Of a stretch of 64,000 nt of DNA, positions 18,540-28,116 are shown in pieces. The number at the start of each line of letters is the position of its first letter. Positions within the stretch are counted from its first letter, which is position 1. Source of the DNA: an uncultured Paracoccaceae bacterium (GTDB taxonomy: Bacteria > Pseudomonadota > Alphaproteobacteria > Rhodobacterales > Rhodobacteraceae). The notes under the pieces are model-generated. The model saw only the letters and a program-made list of their open reading frames with translations. It was not told the origin of the DNA and searched no databases. The stretch spans positions 1 to 64,000 of the forward strand of contig CANLPZ010000001.1 in assembly GCA_947493145.1 (NCBI GenBank), read 5' to 3'. Both the position numbers and the translations under genes were made by a program.

Positions 18540-19711
18540 CCAAAGACAGCATTGTTCGCCGCGTGGCGTGGCCAAAATCCGTGTCGACGCCCGTTGCGAC
18601 CCCACTACAGCCGTCTGTTGTGTATGCATCCCCAGATTTGGACACGCTGGACGCCCAATACGAAGGCGCGGCCAAAGGATACGCTTATGCGCGCGAAGGC
18701 CATCCAAACGCCGATGTGTTGGCGCAAAAAATCGATATGCTCGAAGGTGGCGAGGGCGGTTTGATCCTTGGGTCCGGCATGGCCGCCGTTGGTGTTGTTA
18801 TGTTGGGTCTGTTATCAGCGGGTGATCATGTGTTGGGCGGTAATCAGCTTTATGGTCGGTCTATGCGACTGATGACGCAAGATTTGCCAAGGCTGGGAAT
18901 TGACGCCTCGCTTGCTGATCCGACTGATATTTCGGCGATGCGCGCCGCAATCAGGCCAAACACAAAAATGATATTGGTCGAGGTTGTGTCGAATCCAACT
19001 TTGCGTGTTGCGGATATGGATGGCTTGGCACAACTTGCCAAAGAGCATGGAGTTTTGTTGGTTGTCGACAACACATTCACCACACCGCGCGGGTTTAAAG
19101 CATTCGATCAAGGTGCTGATATTGTTATACATTCTGTAACAAAATTGCTGGCGGGGCATTCGGATGCGACATTGGGGTATGTGTGCGCAAAAGATCCAGA
19201 GCTACGCCAACCGTTGATTGACGCGGCCGCCACTTGGGGAATGACACCCAGCCCGTTTGATTGCTGGATGGCAGAACGTGGCCTGTATTCTTTTGAGTTG
19301 CGGTATGATCGTGCAGAGGCAAATGCCAAGGCGCTCGCGGATGCTTTGGCTGACACCGCTGGTGTAAAACGCGTTCTCTATCCAACACGCCCAGATCACC
19401 CCGATCACAATCGTGCAGTCGCTTTGTTGGGGGATCGCGGTGGCAATATGGTGAGCTTTGAATTAACCGGTGGCCGCGATATGGCAAACCGATTTGTTCG
19501 CGCCTGTCCGCAGATCGCTTTTGCCCCGACGCTTGGCGATATTGGAACCACGCTGAGCAATCCCGCCACATCGTCGCATCGCGCGTTGACACCCGAGGCA
19601 CGGGCCGAATTGGGTATGAGCGACGGGTTTTTCCGTGTGTCGGTGGGGGTCGAAGACAGCGATCAATTGATCGCTGAATTCAAAGAGGCAATCGGCACGG
19701 CCAATGGCTAA
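18536..19711 (+). CDS. Cys/Met-metabolism PLP-dependent enzyme (cystathionine gamma-synthase/lyase family)
   Basis: A 391-aa type I-fold PLP enzyme. Lys203 in HSVTKLLAGHSD is the Schiff-base lysine; YAREGHPN, the SGMAA loop, VDNTF and the C-terminal ISVGVE-like stretch (VSVGVEDSDQL) are family marks. It could act as cystathionine gamma-synthase, cystathionine or methionine gamma-lyase, or O-acyl-homoserine sulfhydrylase; sequence alone does not decide. It is last in the yicC-gmk operon, and its stop overlaps the end of the convergent 103-aa gene. Confidence 0.85.
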   Translation: MTKDSIVRRVAWPKSVSTPVATPLQPSVVYASPDLDTLDAQYEGAAKGYAYAREGHPNADVLAQKIDMLEGGEGGLILGSGMAAVGVVMLGLLSAGDHVLGGNQLYGRSMRLMTQDLPRLGIDASLADPTDISAMRAAIRPNTKMILVEVVSNPTLRVADMDGLAQLAKEHGVLLVVDNTFTTPRGFKAFDQGADIVIHSVTKLLAGHSDATLGYVCAKDPELRQPLIDAAATWGMTPSPFDCWMAERGLYSFELRYDRAEANAKALADALADTAGVKRVLYPTRPDHPDHNRAVALLGDRGGNMVSFELTGGRDMANRFVRACPQIAFAPTLGDIGTTLSNPATSSHRALTPEARAELGMSDGFFRVSVGVEDSDQLIAEFKEAIGTANG

Positions 19712-20019
19712 GCCACGATCCGGAATTCAAAGGTCATCTCTTTGATATATTTCACAAACTCCCGTTCGACCAAATGGGCGCGTGGAATCGGCGGTGCAAC
19801 AACAGTAAAAAGGTTTTGATAACGATGCGCCGCCAAAACGGCGGCGACATCCAAACCGTCGCAGTTTTTCCCGATCAACGGCACGACAACATGTTCAAAC
19901 CCATCAAGAATTTCTGGTTGATTTTCCAACGTACCAAAGGTGACTGACTGAACAAAATCATTCGTGTCAGGCGAAAATGCCGTCGGTGCGATATCGTCGA
20001 CGATCAATACATTCGTCAT
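19708..20019 (-). CDS. Small receiver-like protein of unknown function
   Basis: The chosen ATG at 20019 gives 103 aa; a longer frame upstream lacks signals. The N-terminus TNVLIVDDIAP resembles the acidic strand of a response-regulator receiver domain, and the segment YQNLFTVVAPPIPRAHLVEREF could be the matching late strand-helix, but the phospho-acceptor region is not evident. It may be a degenerate receiver. It diverges from phoR and overlaps the convergent PLP-enzyme gene by 4 bp. No experimental family is recognised. Confidence 0.55.
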   Translation of the reverse strand: MTNVLIVDDIAPTAFSPDTNDFVQSVTFGTLENQPEILDGFEHVVVPLIGKNCDGLDVAAVLAAHRYQNLFTVVAPPIPRAHLVEREFVKYIKEMTFEFRIVA

Positions 20020-20167
20020 TTGCGTTATACCTTTGTTACAAATCTCTTTAACGGTGAACCTGATTTGAGTTGTATTTTGCACGCATAGATTGTTCAAACG
20101 AAAATTTTGACTTTACCGCGAGACAAAGAGTTGCAAGGGATGCGGGCATGACGCACGAGAACCAAAA

Positions 20168-21211
20168 ATGAAACAGACTGTTCAATCCGTACTCGACGCA
20201 ATTCCTGTTCCAGCTTTGGTCATTGGGTCCGACGAAATGCTTGCGTGCCAAAACCAAGCCGCCGCGGATATTTTAGGGGGGGACGGGGTTGGTCGTCACT
20301 ATTTTACCCAGCTGCGACAGCCGGCCGTACAGATACCGATCGAAAGTGTATTGAATGGCAAGGGCGAACAAACGGGTCGGTTCATCAGCCGTCAAATTGG
20401 AAACGAGCAGGTTTTCAAAGTATCGCTTCAGCCGTTTTTATTAGATGGACGTAACGCGTGTATCGCGACGTTTCTTGACACGACTGAGATTGAAAAAGCA
20501 TCCCAAATGCGCAGCGGTTTTGTTGCCAATGTCAGTCATGAATTGCGCACACCTTTGACGTCCTTGCTAGGGTTTGTCGAAACTTTGCAGGGGCCTGCCA
20601 AAGATGATGCGGCCGCGCGCGCTAGGTTCTTGGAAATTATGCATAAAGAAGCGTCGCGCATGAATCGTTTGATCGATGACATTTTGTCGTTGTCAAAGCT
20701 CGAAGCCGAAGAACGCATGCGCCCAGCCGAACGTGTGAATGTTGTTGATGTGGCCAAAACGGTCGTTAATTCAACGAAGATCACCGCAGAAGATGCAGGT
20801 GTAATGGTTAACATTACTGCCGATCTGGAAAAAATGGTTGTTTTGGGGGATCAAGACCAAATCAATCAAGTTCTGACCAATCTTGTTGGGAATGCGATTA
20901 AATATGGCGGTTCGGGGGAACAGGTTGATATCGATATCACCGAACAAGACCGCAATCCGTTTATACGGGCCGCGGCCGTTGTCGTGACGGTTCGTGATTA
21001 CGGCGCGGGTTTCGATCCCATGCATATTCCGCGCTTAACCGAACGGTTTTACAGAATCGATGATCACCGATCACGTGATCTGGGCGGAACGGGGCTTGGG
21101 CTTGCGATTGTTAAACACATCATGAACCGGCACCGCGGTCGTTTGCGGATTGAAAGTGCCGAAGGGGCGGGGTCGTCCTTTATGGCGATTTTCCCAAAGC
21201 TTGCTGATTGA
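20168..21211 (+). CDS. phoR: Phosphate-regulon sensor histidine kinase PhoR (apparently without membrane anchor)
   Basis: A 347-aa kinase: a PAS-like domain (residues 1-105), a HisKA dimerisation helix with phospho-acceptor His124 (SHELRTPLTS) and an HATPase_c domain (N box NLVGNAIKYG, G1 DYGAGFDP, G2 GGTGLGLAI). No hydrophobic transmembrane helix is visible, unlike E. coli PhoR, so it probably acts from the cytoplasm, perhaps recruited by PstSCAB-PhoU. It stands directly upstream of pstS and in the same direction as phoB, its likely partner. Confidence 0.88.
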   Translation: MKQTVQSVLDAIPVPALVIGSDEMLACQNQAAADILGGDGVGRHYFTQLRQPAVQIPIESVLNGKGEQTGRFISRQIGNEQVFKVSLQPFLLDGRNACIATFLDTTEIEKASQMRSGFVANVSHELRTPLTSLLGFVETLQGPAKDDAAARARFLEIMHKEASRMNRLIDDILSLSKLEAEERMRPAERVNVVDVAKTVVNSTKITAEDAGVMVNITADLEKMVVLGDQDQINQVLTNLVGNAIKYGGSGEQVDIDITEQDRNPFIRAAAVVVTVRDYGAGFDPMHIPRLTERFYRIDDHRSRDLGGTGLGLAIVKHIMNRHRGRLRIESAEGAGSSFMAIFPKLAD

Positions 21212-21232
21212 TAATTTTACGAATTAAGGCTT

Positions 21233-21261
21233 TTGTCATATAGCTGTTACACTCCTGTCAC
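21233..21261 (+). promoter_or_regulatory. Pho box: three PhoB half-sites upstream of pstS
   Basis: TTGTCAT (21233), CTGTTAC (21244) and CTGTCAC (21255) recur at exactly 11-bp spacing, matching the PhoB direct-repeat consensus CTGTCAT. They lie about 70-100 bp upstream of the pstS start, where phosphorylated PhoB would replace the -35 element. This predicts phosphate-starvation induction of pstSCAB-phoU-phoB. Confidence 0.85.
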
Positions 21262-21332
21262 AAAAGGTTTGAGAAGCGATCTTAGTCAAGCGCTCAAGGT
21301 GAAATACCTTCGTAAGATAACAGGAGTTATAA

Positions 21333-22361
21333 ATGTCTTTCGCGAAACTTTCTATTTCTGCTCTTGCTGTTGCGGCGATGTCCACAGCAGCATCCGCACG
21401 TGACAACGTTCAGGTTGCAGGATCGTCAACAGTTCTACCATATGCATCTATCGTTGCCGAAGCATTTGGTGAAAACACAGATTTCCCAACACCAGTTGTT
21501 GAATCAGGTGGGTCATCTGCTGGCCTTAAACGTTTTTGCCAAGGTGTTGGTACTGAGCACACTGACGTTGCAAACGCATCTCGTAAAATCCGTGAAAAAG
21601 AAATCAAAGCCTGTGCTGAAAACGGTGTAACAGACATCATCGAAGTTCGCATCGGTTACGATGGTATCGTATTCGCGTCGCAAACAGACGGACCTGCATA
21701 CACTGCGTTCACACAGTCTGATATCTTCAACGCTTTGGCACCAAAAGTTATGGTTGATGGCAAGCTTGTCGACAACCCACACACACAATGGTCTGACTTC
21801 AACGCTGACCTTCCAGCGGCAGATATCCTAGCGTTCATTCCAGGAACAAAGCACGGTACACGCGAAGTATTCGAAGAAAAAGTGATCGCAGTCGGGTGTG
21901 AAGAAACTGGCGCAATGGCAGCAATGATTGCTGGCGGCATGTCAGAAGACGACGCAGAAGACGCATGTTTGGAAGTTCGCACAGACGGTCGTTCTGTTGA
22001 CATCGACGGTGACTACACAGAAACGCTTGCTTCTATCGATGCAAACGCAAACGGCATCGGCGTGTTCGGTCTAGCGTTCTACGAAAACAACACAGACAAA
22101 CTAAAAGTTGCGACAATGGCAGGTGTTACGCCGTCCACTGAATCAATCGCGACAGGCGAATACCCAGTCTCACGTCCGCTATACTTCTACGTGAAGAAAG
22201 CACACATCGGCGTTGTTCCTGGTCTAAAAGAATACGCTCAGTTCTTTGTTGCTGATGAATTGGCTGGTTCTGATGGCCCATTGGCGCAATACGGTCTGGT
22301 TTCTGACCCAGAGCTTGCAGCAACTCAAGCTGCTGTTGAAGCAGAAGAGACTATGCAATAA
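21333..22361 (+). CDS. pstS: Periplasmic phosphate-binding protein PstS
   Basis: A 342-aa protein with a signal peptide (cleavage near ASA-RD) and the phosphate-binding AGSSTVLPY motif just after it; the second anion-loop region ESGGSSAGLKRFC is also present. It captures orthophosphate for PstCAB. It has an AGGAG ribosome site and follows a three-repeat Pho box. A hairpin after the stop may raise pstS message relative to the membrane genes. Confidence 0.95.
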   Translation: MSFAKLSISALAVAAMSTAASARDNVQVAGSSTVLPYASIVAEAFGENTDFPTPVVESGGSSAGLKRFCQGVGTEHTDVANASRKIREKEIKACAENGVTDIIEVRIGYDGIVFASQTDGPAYTAFTQSDIFNALAPKVMVDGKLVDNPHTQWSDFNADLPAADILAFIPGTKHGTREVFEEKVIAVGCEETGAMAAMIAGGMSEDDAEDACLEVRTDGRSVDIDGDYTETLASIDANANGIGVFGLAFYENNTDKLKVATMAGVTPSTESIATGEYPVSRPLYFYVKKAHIGVVPGLKEYAQFFVADELAGSDGPLAQYGLVSDPELAATQAAVEAEETMQ

Positions 22362-22386
22362 GCCACGCTTATTCTAAGAAATTCGG

Positions 22387-22405
22387 GGTGGCAAATTTTG
22401 CCGCC
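22387..22405 (+). other. Stem-loop between pstS and pstC
   Basis: GGTGGC and GCCGCC pair (one G-T) around an AAATTTT loop. There is no strong T tail, so it is more likely an mRNA-stabilising or partial-stop hairpin than a full terminator. Confidence 0.45.
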
Positions 22406-22446
22406 TCGATCTGCTTAAAACGACTGCGTCGGTCTTTGGGGGAAAT

Positions 22447-23928
22447 ATGCCGTTACTCTGGCTTTTACTGATTGTTTTTGCGATTGCCGCCTTTGGCTAT
22501 GTGTTGGGGCGCAGACGTGCCTTAGTCAGCGCAAATCGCGATGCACGCCACCTTCATTCACTTCCCAGCTATTATGGGTGGAACGTTGCCCTGAAAACGA
22601 TAATTCCGGCCGTCATGTTGCTGCTGGTTTGGCTGTTGGTACAGCCCATCGTTGTTTACAATACAATTTCGTCTTCTTTGCCATCGGACCTTGTGGACAG
22701 CGCTTCGTCCCAAGGCTTGCTGATGTCAGAAATTTCGCGCGTGTCAGACGGGCTAAGCACCGCCGTGTCAAAGGGCGTATTAAGCGAGGAATTGGCCGCG
22801 TCGTCCTCCTTGGATGCTGAGACGGCAACTGCACAGTTGAAAGAGGCCGGAGCCGTTGTGACCAATGACATCACTGCGCCCGTGCTTTCAGCAGCCCAAG
22901 ATTACAGGTCCGCAACACTTTCTGGCCGTTGGATCATGGCTTTGGTTGTGATTATCGTCGCCTTTGCTGGTGCGATTTTTGGTCTAAGCCAATCGAACAA
23001 AGACTTCCGCGCCCGCAATGTTGTTGAAACTGTAATCCGCTACCTTTTGATTGGTGCGGCGTCGATTGCGATTTTGACAACAATTGGGATCGTTTTCTCA
23101 TTGGTCTTTAACACCATCGAATTTTTCCGCCTGTATCCGGCGTCGCATTTCTTCTTTGGTCTTGAATGGGCGCCAAGCTTTTCTGGCCGTGGCGGATCAT
23201 CTGAACTGGGTGTGCTACCGCTGTTGTGGGGGACACTGTATATTTCAATCGTTGCCTTGATCGTGGCGGTGCCGATCGGTTTGTTCGCAGCGATTTACCT
23301 GTCCGAATATGCCGGCCCAAAGGTGCGCGGTTTCGCGAAACCTTTGCTCGAAATATTGGCTGGTATTCCAACCATTGTTTACGGTCTGTTTGCCTTGCTC
23401 ACCGTTGGTCCACTGTTGGTCAGTGTGTTTGGCGACGGTGGTGTGCTGGGCGTTAACTGGCAAGGCGGCGGCCGCGCGGTCATGACCGCCGGTATCGTGA
23501 TGGGCATCATGTTGATCCCGTTTGTGAGCTCGTTGTCAGACGACATCATCAACGCCGTTCCACAGGCCATGCGTGATGGATCGTATGGTTTGGGCGCGAC
23601 AAAATCGGAAACGATCAAACAAGTGATCATTCCAGCCGCGTTGCCGGGTATCGTGGGCGCGATCCTGTTGGCCGCATCACGTGCCATCGGTGAAACCATG
23701 ATTGTTGTGCTTGGGGCAGGGGCCGCAGCACGTTTGTCGCTGAACCCATTCGAAGCCATGACAACTGTCACCGCCAAAATCGTGTCACAGCTGACCGGTG
23801 ACAGCGACTTTGCCTCGCCAGAAGCCTTGGTTGCCTTCGCCCTTGGGATGTCGCTGTTTGTCATCACATTGGGTCTAAACGTTTTCGCGCTTTATATCGT
23901 GCGCAAGTATCGGGAGCAGTATGACTAA
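22447..23928 (+). CDS. pstC: Phosphate ABC transporter permease PstC (long alphaproteobacterial form)
   Basis: This 493-aa permease is longer than the roughly 320-aa E. coli PstC. Extra residues 1-200 contain two membrane helices and a predicted extracytoplasmic Ser/Ala-rich stretch. The core from about residue 215 has the permease fold with the ATPase-coupling loop DGSYGLGATKSETIKQVIIPAALPGI. It forms the phosphate channel with PstA, whose start touches its stop. Confidence 0.93.
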   Translation: MPLLWLLLIVFAIAAFGYVLGRRRALVSANRDARHLHSLPSYYGWNVALKTIIPAVMLLLVWLLVQPIVVYNTISSSLPSDLVDSASSQGLLMSEISRVSDGLSTAVSKGVLSEELAASSSLDAETATAQLKEAGAVVTNDITAPVLSAAQDYRSATLSGRWIMALVVIIVAFAGAIFGLSQSNKDFRARNVVETVIRYLLIGAASIAILTTIGIVFSLVFNTIEFFRLYPASHFFFGLEWAPSFSGRGGSSELGVLPLLWGTLYISIVALIVAVPIGLFAAIYLSEYAGPKVRGFAKPLLEILAGIPTIVYGLFALLTVGPLLVSVFGDGGVLGVNWQGGGRAVMTAGIVMGIMLIPFVSSLSDDIINAVPQAMRDGSYGLGATKSETIKQVIIPAALPGIVGAILLAASRAIGETMIVVLGAGAAARLSLNPFEAMTTVTAKIVSQLTGDSDFASPEALVAFALGMSLFVITLGLNVFALYIVRKYREQYD

Positions 23929-25256
23929 TGTCTGATGCATCTATGAACACTACACCATCAAAAGCGAAGACATCGCTGGCGGATCTTAGCGATCGCACAC
24001 GCCGCCGCAATGCCGCAGAAAAACGGTTCCAAGCTTATGGGATTGGCGCAATCGCGATCAGTCTATTTTTCCTGATTGTTTTGGTGTTTTCCATCGTTCG
24101 TTCGGGTTTACCAGCCTTCACACAGACTGTGTTGGACGTTGAATTTGTCTTGACCGAAGAACAGTTTAACGACGCGGAAAAACAGCTTTTTAAAACCAAA
24201 GCCTATTCTGGGTATTTCAACGACGCGTTAACTGCACAATTTACGGAAGCTGGCGTTTCGGTCCCGTTTGACGCCAAAAGCATCGAACGCATCGCTGGCA
24301 AGGTCGGCGGTACAATTCGTGAATTTTACCGCGAAAACCCTGATCAATTGGGGCAACCGACGAGCTTTCAACTTGCTGCGTCAAGCCGCGTTGATGCCTA
24401 TATCAACGGTCGTTTTACCCGCGATACCTTTACCGAAAGCCGGTTTTTGATGGCCGCGGACCTTGATCTGGTCGATGCGATGAAAACATCCGGTATCATC
24501 AAAAATGTCTTTAACTGGAACTTTATCACCGGCGCAGATTCCGGTGTCGATAACCCAGGTGGGGCAGGGATCGGCGCATCTGTTGTTGGTTCCTTCTTTA
24601 TGATGTTGGTGGTGTTGTTCTTGTCGCTGCCCATTGGTGTGGCGGCGTCGATATACCTCGAAGAATTTGCGCCTAAGAACCGGTTTACGGATTTGATCGA
24701 AGTTAACATTTCGAACCTTGCGGCGGTTCCCTCCATTGTGTTTGGTATTCTGGGTCTTGCGGTGTTCATTCAGTTTATGCACCTGCCGCAATCAGCACCA
24801 TTGGTTGGCGGGTTGGTTCTGACGCTGATGACATTGCCGACAATCATCATTTCAACCCGCGCATCATTGCAATCGGTTCCGCCGTCAATTCGTGATGCAG
24901 CGCTTGGGATTGGCGCATCGAAAATGCAAGCGGTGTTTCACCACGTACTGCCATTGGCGATGCCAGGTATCTTGACGGGGACCATCATCGGATTGGCGCA
25001 AGCTTTGGGTGAAACCGCACCTTTGTTGTTGATCGGGATGGTTGGCTTTGTCGCACGCGGTTACCCAGAAGGCTTTGTAAACGGGTTCGTTGAACCAAAC
25101 TCTGCAATGCCTGCACAAATCTACACATGGGCCGCGCGCGCCGACGCAAGCTTTTATGACAAAGCATGGGGCGGAATTATCATCTTGTTGATTTTCTTGC
25201 TGACCATGAACATCATCGCAATTATTTTACGCCGCCGATTTGAGCGCCGGTGGTAA
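23928..25256 (+). CDS. pstA: Phosphate ABC transporter permease PstA (long form with DUF3333-like N-terminus)
   Basis: A 442-aa permease; E. coli PstA is about 300 aa. The first 200 residues hold one membrane helix (about 40-65) and a large probable periplasmic domain, as in alphaproteobacterial PstA proteins with DUF3333. The C-terminal permease core carries [26 protein letters not shown], the coupling loop. The gene shares one base with the pstC stop, indicating coupled translation. Confidence 0.93.
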   Translation: MSDASMNTTPSKAKTSLADLSDRTRRRNAAEKRFQAYGIGAIAISLFFLIVLVFSIVRSGLPAFTQTVLDVEFVLTEEQFNDAEKQLFKTKAYSGYFNDALTAQFTEAGVSVPFDAKSIERIAGKVGGTIREFYRENPDQLGQPTSFQLAASSRVDAYINGRFTRDTFTESRFLMAADLDLVDAMKTSGIIKNVFNWNFITGADSGVDNPGGAGIGASVVGSFFMMLVVLFLSLPIGVAASIYLEEFAPKNRFTDLIEVNISNLAAVPSIVFGILGLAVFIQFMHLPQSAPLVGGLVLTLMTLPTIIISTRASLQSVPPSIRDAALGIGASKMQAVFHHVLPLAMPGILTGTIIGLAQALGETAPLLLIGMVGFVARGYPEGFVNGFVEPNSAMPAQIYTWAARADASFYDKAWGGIIILLIFLLTMNIIAIILRRRFERRW

Positions 25257-25267
25257 GGAAAATGGAA

Positions 25268-26068
25268 ATGCTAGACGATACAAACTTGGCGGAGACAACA
25301 GTGGCCAACGACGACATCAAAATTGCAGCGCGTGACGTGAGCGTTTACTACGGCGACAACCAAGCGATCAAAGGCGTGGATGTCGATATTGCTGACCGAA
25401 CAGTGACAGCATTTATTGGTCCATCCGGTTGCGGTAAATCCACCTTTTTACGCTGCTTTAACCGCATGAATGACACCATCGATATTTGCCGCGTCACTGG
25501 CGATATTCGTTTGGACGGCGAAGACATCAACGCCAAATCTGTGGACCCAGTGCAATTGCGCGCAAAAGTCGGAATGGTGTTTCAGAAACCGAACCCATTT
25601 CCGAAATCAATCTATGACAATGTGGCCTATGGCCCGCGTATCCACGGTCTAGCAAAATCCAAAGCGGATTTGGACGACATTGTCGAAAAATCCTTGCGCC
25701 GTGGCGCGATCTGGGACGAGGTGAAAGACCGGCTTCATGCCCCCGGCACCGGACTTTCAGGCGGACAGCAACAACGTCTTTGTATCGCCCGTGCTGTTGC
25801 AACAGAACCAGAGGTTTTGCTGATGGATGAACCGTGTTCTGCGCTTGACCCGATTGCGACAGCCCAAGTTGAAGAATTGATCGACGAATTGCGCCAAACC
25901 TATTCGGTTGTGATTGTGACGCACTCCATGCAACAGGCCGCGCGTGTCAGCCAAAAAACAGCATTTTTCCATTTGGGGAATTTGGTTGAGTTTGGCGAGA
26001 CCACACAAATTTTCACCAACCCAAAAGACAAATTAACCGAAAGCTACATTACAGGCCGGATTGGATAA
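25268..26068 (+). CDS. pstB: Phosphate ABC transporter ATPase PstB
   Basis: The ATG at 25268 is preferred because AAGGAA lies 7 bases upstream; an in-frame GTG at 25250 overlaps pstA. The product (266 aa) has Walker A (GPSGCGKST), Q-loop QKPNPFP (PstB-specific), signature LSGGQQQR and Walker B ([13 protein letters not shown]). It powers PstCA and, with PhoU, carries the phosphate-status signal to PhoR. Confidence 0.95.
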   Translation: MLDDTNLAETTVANDDIKIAARDVSVYYGDNQAIKGVDVDIADRTVTAFIGPSGCGKSTFLRCFNRMNDTIDICRVTGDIRLDGEDINAKSVDPVQLRAKVGMVFQKPNPFPKSIYDNVAYGPRIHGLAKSKADLDDIVEKSLRRGAIWDEVKDRLHAPGTGLSGGQQQRLCIARAVATEPEVLLMDEPCSALDPIATAQVEELIDELRQTYSVVIVTHSMQQAARVSQKTAFFHLGNLVEFGETTQIFTNPKDKLTESYITGRIG

Positions 26069-26072
26069 TATT

Positions 26073-26789
26073 ATGGACAAGCAAGACCAACATATCGCAT
26101 CCGTCTATGACCGCGATCTCGAAGGGATCCAAGCGGCGATCATGAAGATGGGTGGCAAGGTTGAACAAGCCATTCACGATGCCGCGCGCGCGTTGGTAAA
26201 GCGTGATTTGGAATTGGCAGAAACCGTTCGTTTGCGCGACAAAGACATTGATCAGCTCGACAGCGAAATTAACGAAGACGTCGTGCGAGTCATTGCGTTG
26301 CGCGCGCCCATGGGCAGCGATCTTCGTACTGTGATTTCGGTTATGAAAGTGTCTGCCAACCTTGAACGGGTCGGGGACTATGCAAAAAACATGGCCAAAC
26401 GGACCATGATTTTGGCTGATGCCTCACCCGTTGAGGGCACTGAACTTGCCTTGCAGCGCATGACCAAAGAGGTCGAAAACATGCTGCAACAGGCGCTTGA
26501 CGCCTACATCCGTCGCGATGCAGATCTTGCGCAAACCGTGCGTGAAATGGACGAAGAAGTCGACCAAATGTACAACGCATTGTTCCGCGAATTTCTGACC
26601 CACATGATGGAAGATCCACGCAACATTTCAGTCTGTATGCACATGCATTTTATGGCAAAGAATATCGAACGAATGGGCGACCATGTGACATCAATCGCGG
26701 AACAAGTGATTTTCCTAACGACTGGTGAAATGCCCGAAGACGAACGCCCTAAGGCAGACAATACATCGACAGAAGGCACGTTGTCATGA
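26073..26789 (+). CDS. phoU: Phosphate-signalling protein PhoU
   Basis: The ATG at 26073 follows the pstB stop by 4 bp and gives 238 aa; the in-frame TTG at 26061 would overlap pstB. It is all-helical with the two tandem three-helix PhoU repeats, each with a metal-binding E/DxxxD pattern (EVDQMYNALFREFLTHM and ERVGDYAKNMAKR / ERMGDHVTSIAEQ). PhoU couples the Pst transporter to inhibition of PhoR when phosphate is plentiful. Confidence 0.95.
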   Translation: MDKQDQHIASVYDRDLEGIQAAIMKMGGKVEQAIHDAARALVKRDLELAETVRLRDKDIDQLDSEINEDVVRVIALRAPMGSDLRTVISVMKVSANLERVGDYAKNMAKRTMILADASPVEGTELALQRMTKEVENMLQQALDAYIRRDADLAQTVREMDEEVDQMYNALFREFLTHMMEDPRNISVCMHMHFMAKNIERMGDHVTSIAEQVIFLTTGEMPEDERPKADNTSTEGTLS

Positions 26790-27475
26790 GTGCGACGCAA
26801 CCATCTGTATTGGTGGTTGAAGACGAAGTCGCGCAACGCGAGGTGCTGACCTATAACCTCGAAGCCGAAGGATTTCGCGTAACCACCGCCGAAGACGGCG
26901 AAGAGGCGATGTTGGCGGTCGCCGAGGACACGCCTGACCTCATCCTGTTGGATTGGATGTTGCCGCGTGTGTCAGGGATCGAGGTGTGCCGCCGGATCAA
27001 ATCGCGAACCGAATGGCAGGGAATTCCTGTGATAATGTTGTCCGCGCGTTCTGATGATGTGGACAAGGTTCGCGGTCTGGAAATTGGCGCGGATGACTAT
27101 ATGGTCAAACCTTATTCTGTCATTGAGCTTATGGCACGGCTGCGCGCCCAATTGCGCCGCACACGCCCAAGTTCGGTCGGTCAAACGATCACCTATGATG
27201 ATATCGTTCTGGACGCCGAAACACACCGTGTGACGCGATCTGGCGCGCCGCTAAAACTTGGGCCAACCGAATTTCGCCTGCTTGCGACATTCATGGAAAA
27301 ACCAGGCCGTGTGTGGGGCAGGGACCAATTATTGGACCGTGTGTGGGGGCGTGACATTTATGTGGATACGCGAACCGTGGATGTTCATGTTGGGCGGCTG
27401 CGCAAGGTCTTGACCAAAGCAGGCGGCGAGGATCCAATTCGCACCGTACGCGGTGCTGGATACGCATTGGGATAA
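26786..27475 (+). CDS. phoB: Phosphate-regulon response regulator PhoB
   Basis: A 229-aa OmpR/PhoB-family regulator: receiver domain with acidic pair VEDE, phospho-acceptor Asp56 (LLDWMLP) and KP-Y switch lysine, then a winged-helix DNA-binding domain ending RTVRGAGYALG. The start overlaps the phoU stop (ATGA). It should bind the Pho box at 21233-21261 and so autoregulate the operon with phoR as partner. Confidence 0.95.
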   Translation: MSATQPSVLVVEDEVAQREVLTYNLEAEGFRVTTAEDGEEAMLAVAEDTPDLILLDWMLPRVSGIEVCRRIKSRTEWQGIPVIMLSARSDDVDKVRGLEIGADDYMVKPYSVIELMARLRAQLRRTRPSSVGQTITYDDIVLDAETHRVTRSGAPLKLGPTEFRLLATFMEKPGRVWGRDQLLDRVWGRDIYVDTRTVDVHVGRLRKVLTKAGGEDPIRTVRGAGYALG

Positions 27476-27493
27476 ACAGAAAAATTTCCGGAT

Positions 27494-27529
27494 AAGACCG
27501 AAGGTGCATGTTGTGTCTTCGGTCTTTTT
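27494..27529 (+). terminator. Terminator of the pst-pho operon
   Basis: AAGACCGAAG pairs with CTTCGGTCTT around a 13-nt loop, followed by a T run; 18 nt after the phoB stop. Confidence 0.85.
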
Positions 27530-27583
27530 GTTTGGGTGATTTGCCGACTTTCTGGGCATATGTTTGCAGGGCGGTCTTGAAAG

Positions 27584-27615
27584 TTGCAATATTGTGTAAA
27601 ATATACTATACACAA
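27584..27615 (+). promoter_or_regulatory. Promoter with overlapping palindrome for the membrane protein/XRE pair
   Basis: TTGCAA (27584), 17 nt, TATACA (27607) form a good sigma-70 promoter. A perfect inverted repeat, TTGTGTA (27592) and TACACAA (27609), covers the spacer and the -10 element. It is a likely operator for autorepression by the downstream XRE protein. Confidence 0.6.
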
Positions 27616-27660
27616 AGTAAATAATTACATACATACCAAATGATACGAAAAGGAACACAA

Positions 27661-28113
27661 ATGTCTTTTCAGGAACGCACAACCATCATCGGTCTTATTG
27701 TCTCACTTTGTGTGATATATTTTCTGACAACCACCATGTACGTCCCGTTAAGGGCCGAGCAGGGCGCGGAACTTGGGGGATTGTCTGGTCAGGCCTATTT
27801 ACTGTTTAAAATCATTCTCGGCGCCATTATTGGTTCGATTGTTCTGACGATTGTGTCCGTCATCGTTCAAGCCATCGTCACCGGTGACGAAGATCCTTCG
27901 ACACTGGTTGATGAACGCGACCGCGCCATAGAAGTCTATGGAGACCGTATCGGATATGGAATTACCGGTGCATTTTTCATGTATGGGGTCGCGGGGCTTG
28001 CATTCTTGGGTTGGGACGCCAGCTGGTTTCTTTTGGTGATGGCGTATGGGTTTAGTATTGGCTCTTTGGTTGGATGTGTTCTACGTCTGGTCCGTCATTT
28101 TCGAGGGTATTAA
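27661..28113 (+). CDS. Four-helix membrane protein paired with an XRE regulator
   Basis: The ATG at 27661 with AAAGGA upstream gives 150 aa. Hydrophobic segments are near residues 9-29, 45-70, 97-117 and 120-142. The cytoplasmic loop between helices 2 and 3 carries VDERDRAIEVYGDRIGY, reminiscent of small DUF2178-type membrane proteins usually encoded next to short XRE repressors. Function unknown. It is separated by 3 bp from the regulator gene, so they are cotranscribed. Confidence 0.72.
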   Translation: MSFQERTTIIGLIVSLCVIYFLTTTMYVPLRAEQGAELGGLSGQAYLLFKIILGAIIGSIVLTIVSVIVQAIVTGDEDPSTLVDERDRAIEVYGDRIGYGITGAFFMYGVAGLAFLGWDASWFLLVMAYGFSIGSLVGCVLRLVRHFRGY

Positions 28114-28116
28114 TCC

